DNA from: Nocardioides oleivorans
GTDB taxonomy: Bacteria; Actinomycetota; Actinomycetes; Propionibacteriales; Nocardioidaceae
Direction of reading: 5' to 3'
Assembly (NCBI RefSeq): GCF_004137255.1
Contig: NZ_SDWT01000001.1
Coordinates: 310,001 to 374,000, forward strand
DNA length: 64,000 bases
The notes under the pieces were generated by a model. That model had not been told where the DNA came from, ran no database searches, and worked only from the letters and a program-made list of their open reading frames with translations. The translations under genes and the position numbers were made by a program. Shown piece by piece: positions 1 to 8,157 of the stretch. Within the stretch, counting starts at the first letter, position 1; each line of letters starts with the position of its first letter.

Positions 1-1
1 C

Positions 2-181
2 GAGTCCGTCGGTGGCGTCGACGGGCTGCTGGAGCGGTTCCCGGCGCTCGCGCAGACCCCCGCCGGCGAGCACGAGCGCATCGTCGCGATGAACGACGAC
101 CAGGTCCTCAGCTACGGCCCGCGCACCGCCGACGTGCTCAACGCCCTCGCGATCGCGCTCTACGCGCCGGAGGACCTGTGA
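2..181 (+). CDS. hmuT: Haem ABC transporter substrate-binding protein, C-terminal end (partial)
   Basis: The window opens inside this gene and only the last 59 residues are visible. They read as the C-terminal lobe of a class III (FecB/BtuF-type) binding protein, ending in a helix rich in Ala and Leu (DVLNALAIALYAPEDL). In the family this is a lipoprotein that captures haem and docks on the HmuU permease. Its TGA stop overlaps the GTG start of the permease (GTGA, 178-181), so the two are translationally coupled. The assignment rests mostly on the hmuU-hmuV-HtaA-haem oxygenase context, because the remaining fragment has no diagnostic motif. Confidence 0.75.
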   Translation, partial: ESVGGVDGLLERFPALAQTPAGEHERIVAMNDDQVLSYGPRTADVLNALAIALYAPEDL

Positions 182-1272
182 CCGCGACGGCCGCGGCAGC
201 GGTGCCGACCGCGACCGTACGACGTCTCACCCGGGGCCGCTCGCTCGGCCTCACCGGGTTCTTCGTCCTGCTGGGACTCGGCCTGGTCGTCGCGATCCTG
301 GTCTCCGCCGGGTCGGGACAGCTCCCTATCCCGGCCGACGAGGTGGCCGGCTCCGTGCTCCACCGGATCGGCGTCGACTGGCTGCCGGTGCCCTCCCACC
401 CGCGGGGCGATGACACCCTCTGGACCGTCCGCTTCCCGCGCGTCGCGATGGCGGCCCTCGTCGGCGCCGCGCTCGCGGTCGCCGGGGCCCTCATGCAGGG
501 GGTGTTCGGCAACCCGCTCGCCGAGCCGAGCATCGTCGGCGTCTCCTCCGGGGCGGCGGTCGCGGCCGCGACCGTGATCGTCTTCGGCCTCACCTTCGCC
601 GGCGACTGGACCGTCGCCGTCGCCGCGTTCGCCGGCGGGCTCGTGACCACGCTCCTCGTCTACGCCCTCGCCCGCTCGGGTGGGCGCACCGAGGTCGTCA
701 CGCTGGTCCTGACCGGCATCGCGGTCAACGCCGTGGCCGGCGCGCTGCTGGCGCTCCTGATGTTCCTCGGCGACACCCAGGCCCGCGAGCAGATCGTCTT
801 CTGGCAGCTCGGGAGCCTCAACGGCAGCCGCTGGCCCTACGTCGCGGTCGTCGCCCCCTTCGCGGTCGTCGGCATCGTCCTCGCGCTGCTCAGCGCCCGG
901 AGCCTCGACCTGCTGGCCCTCGGCGAGCGCCCCGCCCGCCACCTCGGTGTGCACGTCGAGAAGCTGCGCATCGGCCTCATCGTGGTCGTCGCGCTCCTCA
1001 CCGCCGCCGCCGTGTCGTTCTGCGGGATCGTCGCCTTCGTCGGCCTGGTGGTGCCGCACCTCGTCCGGATGGTCACCGGCCCCGGCCACCGGCTCGTGAT
1101 CCCCGCCTGCCTGCTCGCGGGCAGCCTGGTCATCGTCGTGGCCGACCTCTGCGCCCGCACGCTCGTGGCCTACGCCGACCTGCCGCTCGGCATGCTCACC
1201 TCGCTCGTCGGCGGCCCGTTCTTCTTCTGGCTGCTCTGGCGCACCCGTCGTACGGCCGGGGGCTGGGCGTGA
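178..1272 (+). CDS. hmuU: Haem ABC transporter permease, FecCD family
   Basis: The 364-residue polytopic membrane protein matches the usual length of FecCD/BtuC-type permeases. A hydrophilic N-terminus of about 22 residues precedes the first membrane segment. Family motifs are clear: the RFPRVAMAALVGAALA region (about 85-100), GNPLAEPSIVGVSSGAA (about 111-127), and the late GIVAFVGLVVPHLVRM segment that forms the ATPase-coupling region. It would form the transmembrane channel for haem (or another iron chelate) with HmuV. GTG start at 178 overlaps the hmuT stop, and its own stop overlaps the hmuV start by 4 bases. Haem specificity is inferred from the neighbouring HtaA and haem oxygenase genes. 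Confidence 0.9.
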   Translation: MTATAAAAVPTATVRRLTRGRSLGLTGFFVLLGLGLVVAILVSAGSGQLPIPADEVAGSVLHRIGVDWLPVPSHPRGDDTLWTVRFPRVAMAALVGAALAVAGALMQGVFGNPLAEPSIVGVSSGAAVAAATVIVFGLTFAGDWTVAVAAFAGGLVTTLLVYALARSGGRTEVVTLVLTGIAVNAVAGALLALLMFLGDTQAREQIVFWQLGSLNGSRWPYVAVVAPFAVVGIVLALLSARSLDLLALGERPARHLGVHVEKLRIGLIVVVALLTAAAVSFCGIVAFVGLVVPHLVRMVTGPGHRLVIPACLLAGSLVIVVADLCARTLVAYADLPLGMLTSLVGGPFFFWLLWRTRRTAGGWA

Positions 1273-2087
1273 ACGCCGTCGCGGAAGTCCGCGCGATCAC
1301 CGTCTCCTTCGGGAGCCGGCGGGTGCTCGACGACGTCGACCTGGACCTGCACGCCGGCGAGGTGCTGGCGCTGGTCGGCCCCAACGGCACCGGCAAGTCC
1401 ACCCTGCTGGGCGTCGTCGCGGGCGACCTCGAGCCCGAGGCCGGCAGCGTGACGATCCACGGCAGGCCGGTCCGCGACTGGCGCCTGGCGGCGCTGGCGC
1501 GCGAGCGGGCGGTGCTGACGCAGGAGCAGCGGATCTCCTTCCCGTTCCCGGTGCGCGACGTCGTCGAGATGGGCCGGGCCCCGTGGCGCGGCCGCCCGGA
1601 GGAGGACCTCGACGACCTCGAGGTCGCCGCGGCGATGCAGACCACCGAGGTCGAGCACCTCGCCGGGCGCTCGTTCGGGTCGCTCTCCGGCGGCGAGAAG
1701 GGCCGGGCGTCGTTCGCCCGCGTGCTCGCCCAGCAGACCGGGATCGTGATGCTCGACGAGCCCACCGCCGCGCTCGACATCGGCCACCAGGAGACCCTGC
1801 TGGCCACCGCCGTCGAGCGTGCCCGCGCCGGCGCGGCCGTGCTCGTGGTGCTCCACGACCTCACCCTCGCCGCCGCCCACGCCGACCGGATGGTGCTGCT
1901 CGAGGAGGGTCGCGTCGTCGCGACCGGCACGCCCCACGACGTGCTCGACGCCGCGGTCCTGAGCCGCGTCTACCGCCACCCGGTCGAGGTCGTCGCGCAC
2001 CCGCGCACCGGCGACCCGATCGTCCTCGCGGACCGCTCACGCGCGTCCCGCCCCACCGACCTGCTCCACCAGGAGGACCCGTGCTGA
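1269..2087 (+). CDS. hmuV: Haem ABC transporter ATP-binding protein
   Basis: This 272-residue ABC ATPase energises HmuTU. Walker A is GPNGTGKST (37-45), the Q-loop Gln sits in VLTQEQ (about 82-87), the signature is LSGGE (139-143), Walker B is IVMLDEPTAALD (159-170), and the H-loop His is in VLHDLT. The signature is followed by KGRASFARVLAQ, where HmuV proteins more often have QQR. It starts with GTG overlapping hmuU by 4 bases, and its stop overlaps the next gene, so the first four genes form one tightly coupled transcript. Confidence 0.92.
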   Translation: MNAVAEVRAITVSFGSRRVLDDVDLDLHAGEVLALVGPNGTGKSTLLGVVAGDLEPEAGSVTIHGRPVRDWRLAALARERAVLTQEQRISFPFPVRDVVEMGRAPWRGRPEEDLDDLEVAAAMQTTEVEHLAGRSFGSLSGGEKGRASFARVLAQQTGIVMLDEPTAALDIGHQETLLATAVERARAGAAVLVVLHDLTLAAAHADRMVLLEEGRVVATGTPHDVLDAAVLSRVYRHPVEVVAHPRTGDPIVLADRSRASRPTDLLHQEDPC

Positions 2088-3262
2088 CCCGCACCCGCCT
2101 CGCGGCGACCGTCGCCGCCGGCGCCCTCGCCCTGCCCACGGCCGTCCTGGTCGCCCCGCCCGCCCAGGCCGCGTCCCGCGTCAGCGTGACCAACGACCAG
2201 GGCACCGCGCTGGCCGACGACAGGCGGGCCACGACGTTCACCCTGCGCGGGTCGGGCTTCCAGTCGATCAGGGGCGGCTTCGGTGGCGTCTACGTGGCCT
2301 TCGGCTGGGTCCGCGACCCCGCCGGCGGCGGCTGGCGCCCGTCCGAGGGCGGCATCACGGGCCGTGACTACCGCTACGTCCCCGACTCCGAGTCCGGGTC
2401 CAACGCCGGGTACCTCCGGTTCGTCGCCTTCCCCGGCAGCTCCACCGAGGCCGAGGCGCAGGCCGTGATGTCGGCCGACGGCTCCTTCAGCGTCGACCTC
2501 ACGGTCCCCGGCCCCACCTTCGAGGCCGTCGACCGCGACGGCAACGCCGTGGCCGTCGACTGCCGCACGGTCACCTGCGGCGTGATCACCTTCGGCGCGC
2601 ACGGCGTGAAGAACGCCCGCAACGAGACCTTCACCCCCGTTCGCTTCGGTGAGGTGTACGCCGACGAGGCTGCGACCCCGACCGAGGACAGGCCCGGCCA
2701 GAGCGGCGGCACGACCGACGGGGGCGGCACGACGGGCGAGGAGACGACCGCAGGCTCCTCGGGGACCACCGGCCCGGCCACCTCCACCCCGACGACAACC
2801 GTCCGCCGCGGCAGGCCGAAGGTCACCGCCGAGCGCGACACCGCCGTCGCCGGGCAGGCACTGGCCTTCACCGGCAGCGGGTTCGCGCCGGGTGAGCAGG
2901 TGCTCGCCCTCCTCGACGACGGTGTCGTCGCGCTAGGCCCGCTCCTCGCCGGAACCTCGGGCGAGGTCGCCGGCGTGATGGCCCTGCCCGCCGACCTCTC
3001 CGTCGGCACCCACCAGCTGCGGCTGGTCGGCGCGGCGTCCGACGCACGCCCGAGCGAGCGGTTCCCGGTCCGCGCCGGCACTGCAGTGGCGACCGACCCC
3101 GGACCGGCCGTCGCCGCCGACGGGCCCGACCTCGCCGCCATCACCTTCGTCGGCGCCTCGGCGCTGGCGCTGCTCGCCTCGCTCGTGCTCCTCGTCGTCC
3201 GGCTGCGGCGACGTGGTCGTCGTGCCCCCCTGGCCCCCGGGGCGACGGGAGTGACCGCATGA
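2081..3262 (+). CDS. Secreted membrane-anchored protein of the haem-uptake locus
   Basis: A 393-residue cell-surface protein. The proposed GTG start at 2081 follows AGGAGG (2071-2076) and overlaps the hmuV stop. A signal peptide ends near residue 30 (AQA). Residues about 33-192 form a beta-rich module (GSGF, GGVYVAFGW, ending FTPVRFGEVY) that recurs in the third surface protein of this locus (4754-6715, residues about 308-452). It contains two cysteines, in VDCRTVTCGV, that may form a disulphide. A Thr/Gly linker follows (about 196-242), then a second Ig-like module beginning FTGSGFAPGEQ (about 263-333). One membrane segment (about 352-374) and a basic tail anchor it. No catalytic motif is visible. 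A role in presenting haem to HmuT is inferred from position. Confidence 0.7.
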   Translation: MLTRTRLAATVAAGALALPTAVLVAPPAQAASRVSVTNDQGTALADDRRATTFTLRGSGFQSIRGGFGGVYVAFGWVRDPAGGGWRPSEGGITGRDYRYVPDSESGSNAGYLRFVAFPGSSTEAEAQAVMSADGSFSVDLTVPGPTFEAVDRDGNAVAVDCRTVTCGVITFGAHGVKNARNETFTPVRFGEVYADEAATPTEDRPGQSGGTTDGGGTTGEETTAGSSGTTGPATSTPTTTVRRGRPKVTAERDTAVAGQALAFTGSGFAPGEQVLALLDDGVVALGPLLAGTSGEVAGVMALPADLSVGTHQLRLVGAASDARPSERFPVRAGTAVATDPGPAVAADGPDLAAITFVGASALALLASLVLLVVRLRRRGRRAPLAPGATGVTA

Positions 3263-4623
3263 GCACCCGGGTGCGCGCCGCGGCCGGCGCCCTGACCGCC
3301 ACGGCGGCGTTGCTGCTCGCCGCTGTGGCGCCGTTCTCGCTGATGGCCGAGCCGGCCAGCGCCCGGGCCGACGCCTTCTCCGTCAGCGGCGCCCAGCTGC
3401 GGTGGGGCGTCAACAACGAGTCCAACAACCGCGCCTTCGCGCCCGGCACCCACAACTTCTTCTCCGCTGGCATCGTGCCCGACCCCGGCAAGGGCGGCAC
3501 CACGCTCCCGCAGGCCGGCTGGAAGGCCGAGGACGGCAACGTCCGGATCGAGAAGCAGAAGACCGACGGCACCTACGCCACGGCCACGTGGGCCGGGCTC
3601 GGCACGACGCCGTCTGGCACCGCGATCCCGAGCCCGACGAGCGGCCAGTTCAGCAACCACCAGGTCGTGGTGAGCAACGGCTCCGGCACCGTCGACCCGA
3701 CGGCCGGCACCGCGACGATCACGTGGCAGGGCTCCTTCACGGTCCTCTACTACTCCGGCATGTCCTACTTCACCGTCACCGACCCGGTGCTCACCGTGAC
3801 CGCCGACAAGGCGCAGCTCACCGCGACCGCCGGCGGGTTCGCCTCGTCGATGGACGACCAGTCGCAGTGGAGCCCGCTGCCGGCCACCCCGGTCGTGCTG
3901 GCCGACCTGCCGCGCGCCGAGGTCGACCTGACCGCGACCGACGGCTTCGCCAGCACCCCGGCCTACCTCGGTGTCGCCTGGGCTGCCCCGGCACACGAGT
4001 CCGCCCAGGTGGGCGGGCAGTGGAAGGGCGCCTTCCCGGCCAGCTTCCTCGACTTCCTGTCGAGCGCCGGCACCGCCGGCTACTGGTACTCCACCGGCGG
4101 TGCGACCGACGCCTGGAAGCCCGCGCTGCCCCTGACCGTGAGCTGGGCAGGCAAGACCATCGCGACGCCCACCCCGACCGCCGGCGCGACGCCCACGAAG
4201 ACGCCCTCCGCGACTCCCACCCGGACGCCCACGAAGACGCCGAGCCCGACGAGGGGCCCGACCGGCACGCCCTCCGCGAGCACCACGCCGACCGCGACGC
4301 CGACCGCCCGGACCACGCAGTCGACGACCTCGACCGGGTCGTCGTACGACACCGGGGTGAGCGGTTCCAGCGGCTCGTCCGACGGCGGCGGCTCCGGCGG
4401 CACCCAGGTGCCGGCCCAGGCGATGCCGATGGCCGTCCAGCCGGTGCTGGTCTCGGCCGCCGCCCCGCCCGACCCCCAGGTCTCCGCGACGGCCTCACCC
4501 GCGGCCCGCGGCACCGGGTCGCGCGTGCTGTGGCTGCTCGGGTGCGTGCTGCTGCTCGGAGCGCTCGCGACCACGGTCATCAGCACCTCCCTGACCCGTG
4601 CCCCCGGCGGCGGACGCCGGTGA
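3259..4623 (+). CDS. HtaA-domain haem-binding-type surface protein with C-terminal anchor
   Basis: 454 residues: signal peptide (to about 37), one HtaA-type domain (about 41-296, opening with AQLRWGVNNES and containing the TVLYYSGMSYF strand), a Pro/Thr repeat linker of the TPT type (about 302-365), a Ser/Gly stretch, and a C-terminal membrane segment near 423-443 with a basic end. HtaA proteins in corynebacteria bind haem at the cell surface and pass it to HmuT. Here the Tyr and His positions I recall as haem-contacting in classical HtaA look substituted (ESNNRAF and YYSGM), so ligand binding is uncertain. It overlaps the preceding gene by 4 bases. Its 3' end has a degenerate copy in the following spacer. 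Confidence 0.8.
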   Translation: MSTRVRAAAGALTATAALLLAAVAPFSLMAEPASARADAFSVSGAQLRWGVNNESNNRAFAPGTHNFFSAGIVPDPGKGGTTLPQAGWKAEDGNVRIEKQKTDGTYATATWAGLGTTPSGTAIPSPTSGQFSNHQVVVSNGSGTVDPTAGTATITWQGSFTVLYYSGMSYFTVTDPVLTVTADKAQLTATAGGFASSMDDQSQWSPLPATPVVLADLPRAEVDLTATDGFASTPAYLGVAWAAPAHESAQVGGQWKGAFPASFLDFLSSAGTAGYWYSTGGATDAWKPALPLTVSWAGKTIATPTPTAGATPTKTPSATPTRTPTKTPSPTRGPTGTPSASTTPTATPTARTTQSTTSTGSSYDTGVSGSSGSSDGGGSGGTQVPAQAMPMAVQPVLVSAAAPPDPQVSATASPAARGTGSRVLWLLGCVLLLGALATTVISTSLTRAPGGGRR

Positions 4624-4730
4624 GGCCACCCACCACCCCCAAGCCCCCCACGCCGGTCGCGTCCGCGGCCGGCACCTGCGAACTGCTGCTCGGAGCGCTC
4701 GCGCACCACCTGGTCAGCACCTCCCTGACC
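4549..4730 (+). repeat. Imperfect 48-base direct repeat spanning the end of an HtaA gene and the next spacer
   Basis: Bases 4549-4596, coding for the membrane segment of the HtaA protein, recur at 4683-4730 in the spacer before the next HtaA gene, exactly 134 bases downstream. I count about 40 of 48 matches: the first 21 bases and the last 16 are identical. In one frame the spacer still reads LLLGALAHHLVSTSLTS, against LLLGALATTVISTSLTR in the gene. This looks like the remnant of a duplicated gene tail. Confidence 0.75.
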
Positions 4731-4753
4731 AGCCATCCCTTGGAAGGAACGAC

Positions 4754-6715
4754 ATGAACCACGCGCACCGCGCACGCCGCTCCGTGAGCAGCGTCGCCGC
4801 CATGGTGCTGCTGGCTGGCGGCACCGCCGTCCTGGCGAGCCCCGCGCCCGCCCAGGCGGCGTCCACCACGATCAGCAACGCCGAGCTCCGCTGGGAGCTC
4901 AACAAGGAGAGCGTCTCCGGCGCCTACGCCCCCGGCACCTGGAACCTCTTCTCCGCGGGCAAGCTGGGCAACCCCGGCGCCGGGTCCCAGACCCTCACGA
5001 GCGCCGACCAGGGCGCCACCTGGGCCAACGGCGCCGTCGCCGGCTGGAAGAACACCCAGGGCAACGTCACCGTGCTCGACAAGCAGGCGAACGGCACCTA
5101 CGCACCCACGACGTGGCTCGGCGCACGGCAGAACTCCGCCGGCGTCAACGCCAACACGTCGGGGGTGAGCTCGGAGAACCTGCTCTCGCTCAGGAACGGC
5201 ATCGGCACCGTCGACCCGGTCACCGACACCGGCACGCTCCAGTGGACCGGCGACTTCACGGTCGTCTACTACTCCGGAATGTCGTTCTTCTACGTCTCGA
5301 ACCCGAAGCTGAGCGTCACCAACGGCACCGGCACGCTGACCGCGACGCTGAGCGGCTACGGCTCCGACATGGCCGACCCGACCCAGTGGGTCCCGCTCCC
5401 GGCCACCCAGGTCACCCTGGGCACCATCGCCGGCGTCGACCTCACCTCGACCGGCCTCACCACGACCCCGAGCTACCTCGGCGTCGACGTCACCGTCCCG
5501 GCCAACAGCTCGCCCCAGGTCACCGGCGGCCCGACCTCCGGCTCCTTCCCCCAGTCGTTCATCGACTTCCAGGGCGGCGTCGGCACGGCGTCGTACTGGT
5601 ACTCCAGCGGCGGCGCCGCCGACGCCCGCAAGGTCACCACTCCGCTCACCGTGGCGTGGTCCGAGCCCGGCCAGGCGAGCGTCACCGTCACGAGGACGAC
5701 CCTGCTGCCGAGCGGCGCGCAGGAGGTCACGGTCGAGGGCACCGGCTTCGACCCGGCCAGCGCGACCGCCACCCGGCCTCCGCTCGCCGGCAGGCCGGGC
5801 GGCACCTACGTCGCCTTCGGCCGGTACGCCGACGTCTGGAGGCCCTCGGTGGGCGCGCCGTCCACCGCCCGGGTCAACGCCGGCGGCGCGGGCCTCAAGT
5901 GGGCCGTGCCGGCCGCCGACATGGCCACGGTCGGCGGCGCCGCCGCGGGGGCGATCGAGCTGCGCGCGGACGGCACCTTCACCGCCACCGTCACCGTCGA
6001 CAAGGCCGTCGTCGACGGCAAGACGAGCACCGGCACCTACGGCATCTACACCTACCCCGGTGGCGGCGCCAGCCAGCCGCTCCACGAGACCTTCACCCCG
6101 ATCACGTTCGCCAAGGCGGTCCCGAGCGTGGCCGTCACGGCCACCGGAGCGACGTACGGCGCCGACGTGCCCGTCACGGTCACGCTGGCCGGGGACGCCG
6201 CGGCAACCGGCGACGTCACGTTGACGGACGGCGGCACGACCGTCGGCACCGCCACCCTCACGGACGGCTCGGCCTCGTTCACGCTGGTCAGGCCGGCCGC
6301 GGGCGTGCACGACCTGGTGGCCTCCTACGCCGGTGACGCCAACAACGAGGCCGTCTCGGGCACGACGCGGCTCACGGTCGCCGCCGCGCCGACCACCACG
6401 CCGACCCCGGGGCCCGTCACCGCCGACGAGCCGGTCAAGGGCACGGCCAGGGTCACGTGGGGCACGAAGCCGGCGGCCGGCCGGAAGGGCATCGCGGTCG
6501 TCAAGGTCAGCGACCTCGCCACCGGCAAGGTCACGGCGATCGTCCGCACCGGTGCGGGCAAGAAGCTGAGGACGATCAGCGCCCGCATCAAGGACGGCGT
6601 CGTGAAGGTCAGGCTGCCCCGGCTCGGCACGGGGAAGTACGCCCTCGTGGTGAAGGTCCCCGGCAACGACGACGTCGCGAAGGCCAGGGTCACCCGCACC
6701 TTCCGCGTCAGGTGA
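4754..6715 (+). CDS. Large HtaA-domain surface protein with Ig-like modules
   Basis: 653 residues from ATG 4754, chosen because GGAAGGA lies just upstream and a signal peptide starts there (cut near AQAAS, residue 37). Modules in order: HtaA-type domain (about 38-305, AELRWELNKES start, VVYYSGMSFFYV strand); the beta module shared with the 2081 gene (about 308-452, GTYVAFGRY to FTPITF); a bacterial Ig-like repeat (about 456-543, with TLAGDAAATGDVTLTDGG and YAGDANNEAVSGTT); and a Lys/Arg-rich C-terminal region (about 556-653). Unlike its two neighbours it has no obvious C-terminal membrane segment, so it may be released or held non-covalently. A haem-scavenging (haemophore) role is inferred. 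A large perfect hairpin follows it. Confidence 0.78.
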   Translation: MNHAHRARRSVSSVAAMVLLAGGTAVLASPAPAQAASTTISNAELRWELNKESVSGAYAPGTWNLFSAGKLGNPGAGSQTLTSADQGATWANGAVAGWKNTQGNVTVLDKQANGTYAPTTWLGARQNSAGVNANTSGVSSENLLSLRNGIGTVDPVTDTGTLQWTGDFTVVYYSGMSFFYVSNPKLSVTNGTGTLTATLSGYGSDMADPTQWVPLPATQVTLGTIAGVDLTSTGLTTTPSYLGVDVTVPANSSPQVTGGPTSGSFPQSFIDFQGGVGTASYWYSSGGAADARKVTTPLTVAWSEPGQASVTVTRTTLLPSGAQEVTVEGTGFDPASATATRPPLAGRPGGTYVAFGRYADVWRPSVGAPSTARVNAGGAGLKWAVPAADMATVGGAAAGAIELRADGTFTATVTVDKAVVDGKTSTGTYGIYTYPGGGASQPLHETFTPITFAKAVPSVAVTATGATYGADVPVTVTLAGDAAATGDVTLTDGGTTVGTATLTDGSASFTLVRPAAGVHDLVASYAGDANNEAVSGTTRLTVAAAPTTTPTPGPVTADEPVKGTARVTWGTKPAAGRKGIAVVKVSDLATGKVTAIVRTGAGKKLRTISARIKDGVVKVRLPRLGTGKYALVVKVPGNDDVAKARVTRTFRVR

Positions 6716-6720
6716 CACCC

Positions 6721-6762
6721 GGTGGCGCCCCGGCAGGCGGCGACGCCGGCCGGGGCGCCACC
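6721..6762 (+). terminator. Perfect 14-bp hairpin between the HtaA gene and hmuO
   Basis: The arms at 6721-6734 and 6749-6762 are perfectly complementary and GC-rich, with a 14-base loop. The hairpin begins 6 bases after the HtaA stop and ends 35 bases before the haem oxygenase ATG. No T-tract follows, so it could be a partial terminator, an attenuator or an mRNA-stabilising structure separating expression of the two genes. Confidence 0.6.
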
Positions 6763-6797
6763 TCCGACCAACTCCCCCAGAGAAGAGAGACCACGAC

Positions 6798-7487
6798 ATG
6801 TCCCCCCTCCTCGACCCCCTGCTCGATCCCGTCGTCGAGACCGCACCCCTCTCGCGAGCCATGCGCGAGGGCTCGCAGGCCGCGCACACCGCGGCCGAGA
6901 ACTCCTCGTTCATGACCGAGCTGACCTCGGCGCGGGTCAACGCGCTCGGGGTGCGTGACTACCTGCTGCGCTACCGCGAGGTCTACCGCACGATGGAGGC
7001 ACTCGGCACCGAGCTGGCCGCCGAGCCCGCCGTCGCCGCCGTCGTCGACCCTGCACTCGACCGCCTCCCGGCGATCGAGGACGACCTGGCCTACTGGGCC
7101 GAGGCGTCCGGCGTCCCCGCCCCCGACGTCTTCCACAGCCCCGCCACCGACGCGTACGTCACCCAGCTGCTCGAGGCCCGCACGTGGGCACCGCTCTTCG
7201 TCGCGCACCACTACACGCGCTACCTCGGCGACCTCTCCGGCGGCCAGGTCATCGGCCGGGTGCTCGACCGCGAGCTCGGGCTCGAGGGCCGGGGCACGGC
7301 GTTCTACGCCTTCCCGGAGGTCCCGAAGCCGAAGCCCTACAAGGACGGCTACCGCGCCCGCCTCGACGCGCTCGAGCTCTCGCCCGAGCAGCAGGCGCGC
7401 GTCGTGTCGGAGGTGAGCACGGCGTTCGACCTCAACCAGGCGGTCTTCGCCGAGCTGGGTCGCGACCTGGCCGGCTACCTGCGCTGA
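6798..7487 (+). CDS. hmuO: Haem oxygenase (biliverdin-producing)
   Basis: 229 residues, close to corynebacterial HmuO. It opens the haem ring in the cytoplasm, releasing iron, CO and biliverdin. The proximal haem-ligand His is probably His30 in QAAHTAAE. The distal helix motif YLGDLSGGQ (about 142-150) is the haem oxygenase signature that kinks over the haem. The KPKPYKDGYRARLDAL region is also typical. ATG at 6798 is preceded by AGAAGAGAGA, a purine-rich ribosome site. It is the last gene of the haem-uptake run and converges on the MOSC gene 25 bases away. Confidence 0.93.
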   Translation: MSPLLDPLLDPVVETAPLSRAMREGSQAAHTAAENSSFMTELTSARVNALGVRDYLLRYREVYRTMEALGTELAAEPAVAAVVDPALDRLPAIEDDLAYWAEASGVPAPDVFHSPATDAYVTQLLEARTWAPLFVAHHYTRYLGDLSGGQVIGRVLDRELGLEGRGTAFYAFPEVPKPKPYKDGYRARLDALELSPEQQARVVSEVSTAFDLNQAVFAELGRDLAGYLR

Positions 7488-7512
7488 CCCACCCCACCTC
7501 GGCGCCCGGCCG

Positions 7513-8157
7513 TCACCGTCGCCCAGCGAGCCACTCGTGCTCGACCTCGGGCAGGATCCGGGCGTCGAGGAACCGGGCGGCCAGGTCGCGGTCGCCCATC
7601 GAGGCCCGGAAGAACATCGGGACGGTGAGCCCGTGGCCGGGCCGGTGCACGACCTCGATCGGGTCGCCGGGCTCGATCCAGCCGGACTCGCGCACCGCGA
7701 GGTAGACACCGGTGCGGCCGTGCTCGCTGAAGCGCTTCACCCACCGCGGCTCGCCCATGTGGGCGGCGAAGGTCGCGCACGGCACGCGCGGGCCGGCCGC
7801 CTCGAGCAGGGTCAGGCCGACCCGCCACTGCTCCCCGACCTCGGCGGCGTCGATGTCGATGCCGACGGTCGTGAGGTTCTCGCCGAACATCCCGGCCGGC
7901 AGGTCCCGGCCCAGCTCACGGCCCCAGCGGTCGAGCTCCTCGCGGGAGACGGCGTACACCGCCTGGGTCTCGCCGCCGTGGTGCTTGCGGCTGCCGATCG
8001 CGTCGTCGACCACCCCGCTGCCGAGGCCCCCGCGCTTGGGGCCGGGGTCACGCACCTCGATGCGGTCGACCGGGCGCTTGTCGATCCCGCTCGGACGGCG
8101 CATGCCCGCGACGGGCGCGAGCCGGCCGGCGTTGACGGACAGGACGGATGCACTCAC
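7513..8157 (-). CDS. MOSC domain protein (YiiM-like)
   Basis: 214 residues with the MOSC fold found at the C-terminus of molybdenum cofactor sulphurases and in YiiM-type proteins. Visible motifs are HHGGETQAVYAVSREELDRW (59-78), GMFGENLTT (89-97), and Cys127 in GPRVPCATF, the conserved cysteine expected to carry sulphur or bind the cofactor. YiiM-like members act as molybdoenzymes or detoxify N-hydroxylated compounds, but the substrate cannot be read here. Its start overlaps the stop of the upstream DUF6326 gene by 4 bases, so the two are co-transcribed. Confidence 0.85.
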   Translation of the reverse strand: MSASVLSVNAGRLAPVAGMRRPSGIDKRPVDRIEVRDPGPKRGGLGSGVVDDAIGSRKHHGGETQAVYAVSREELDRWGRELGRDLPAGMFGENLTTVGIDIDAAEVGEQWRVGLTLLEAAGPRVPCATFAAHMGEPRWVKRFSEHGRTGVYLAVRESGWIEPGDPIEVVHRPGHGLTVPMFFRASMGDRDLAARFLDARILPEVEHEWLAGRR

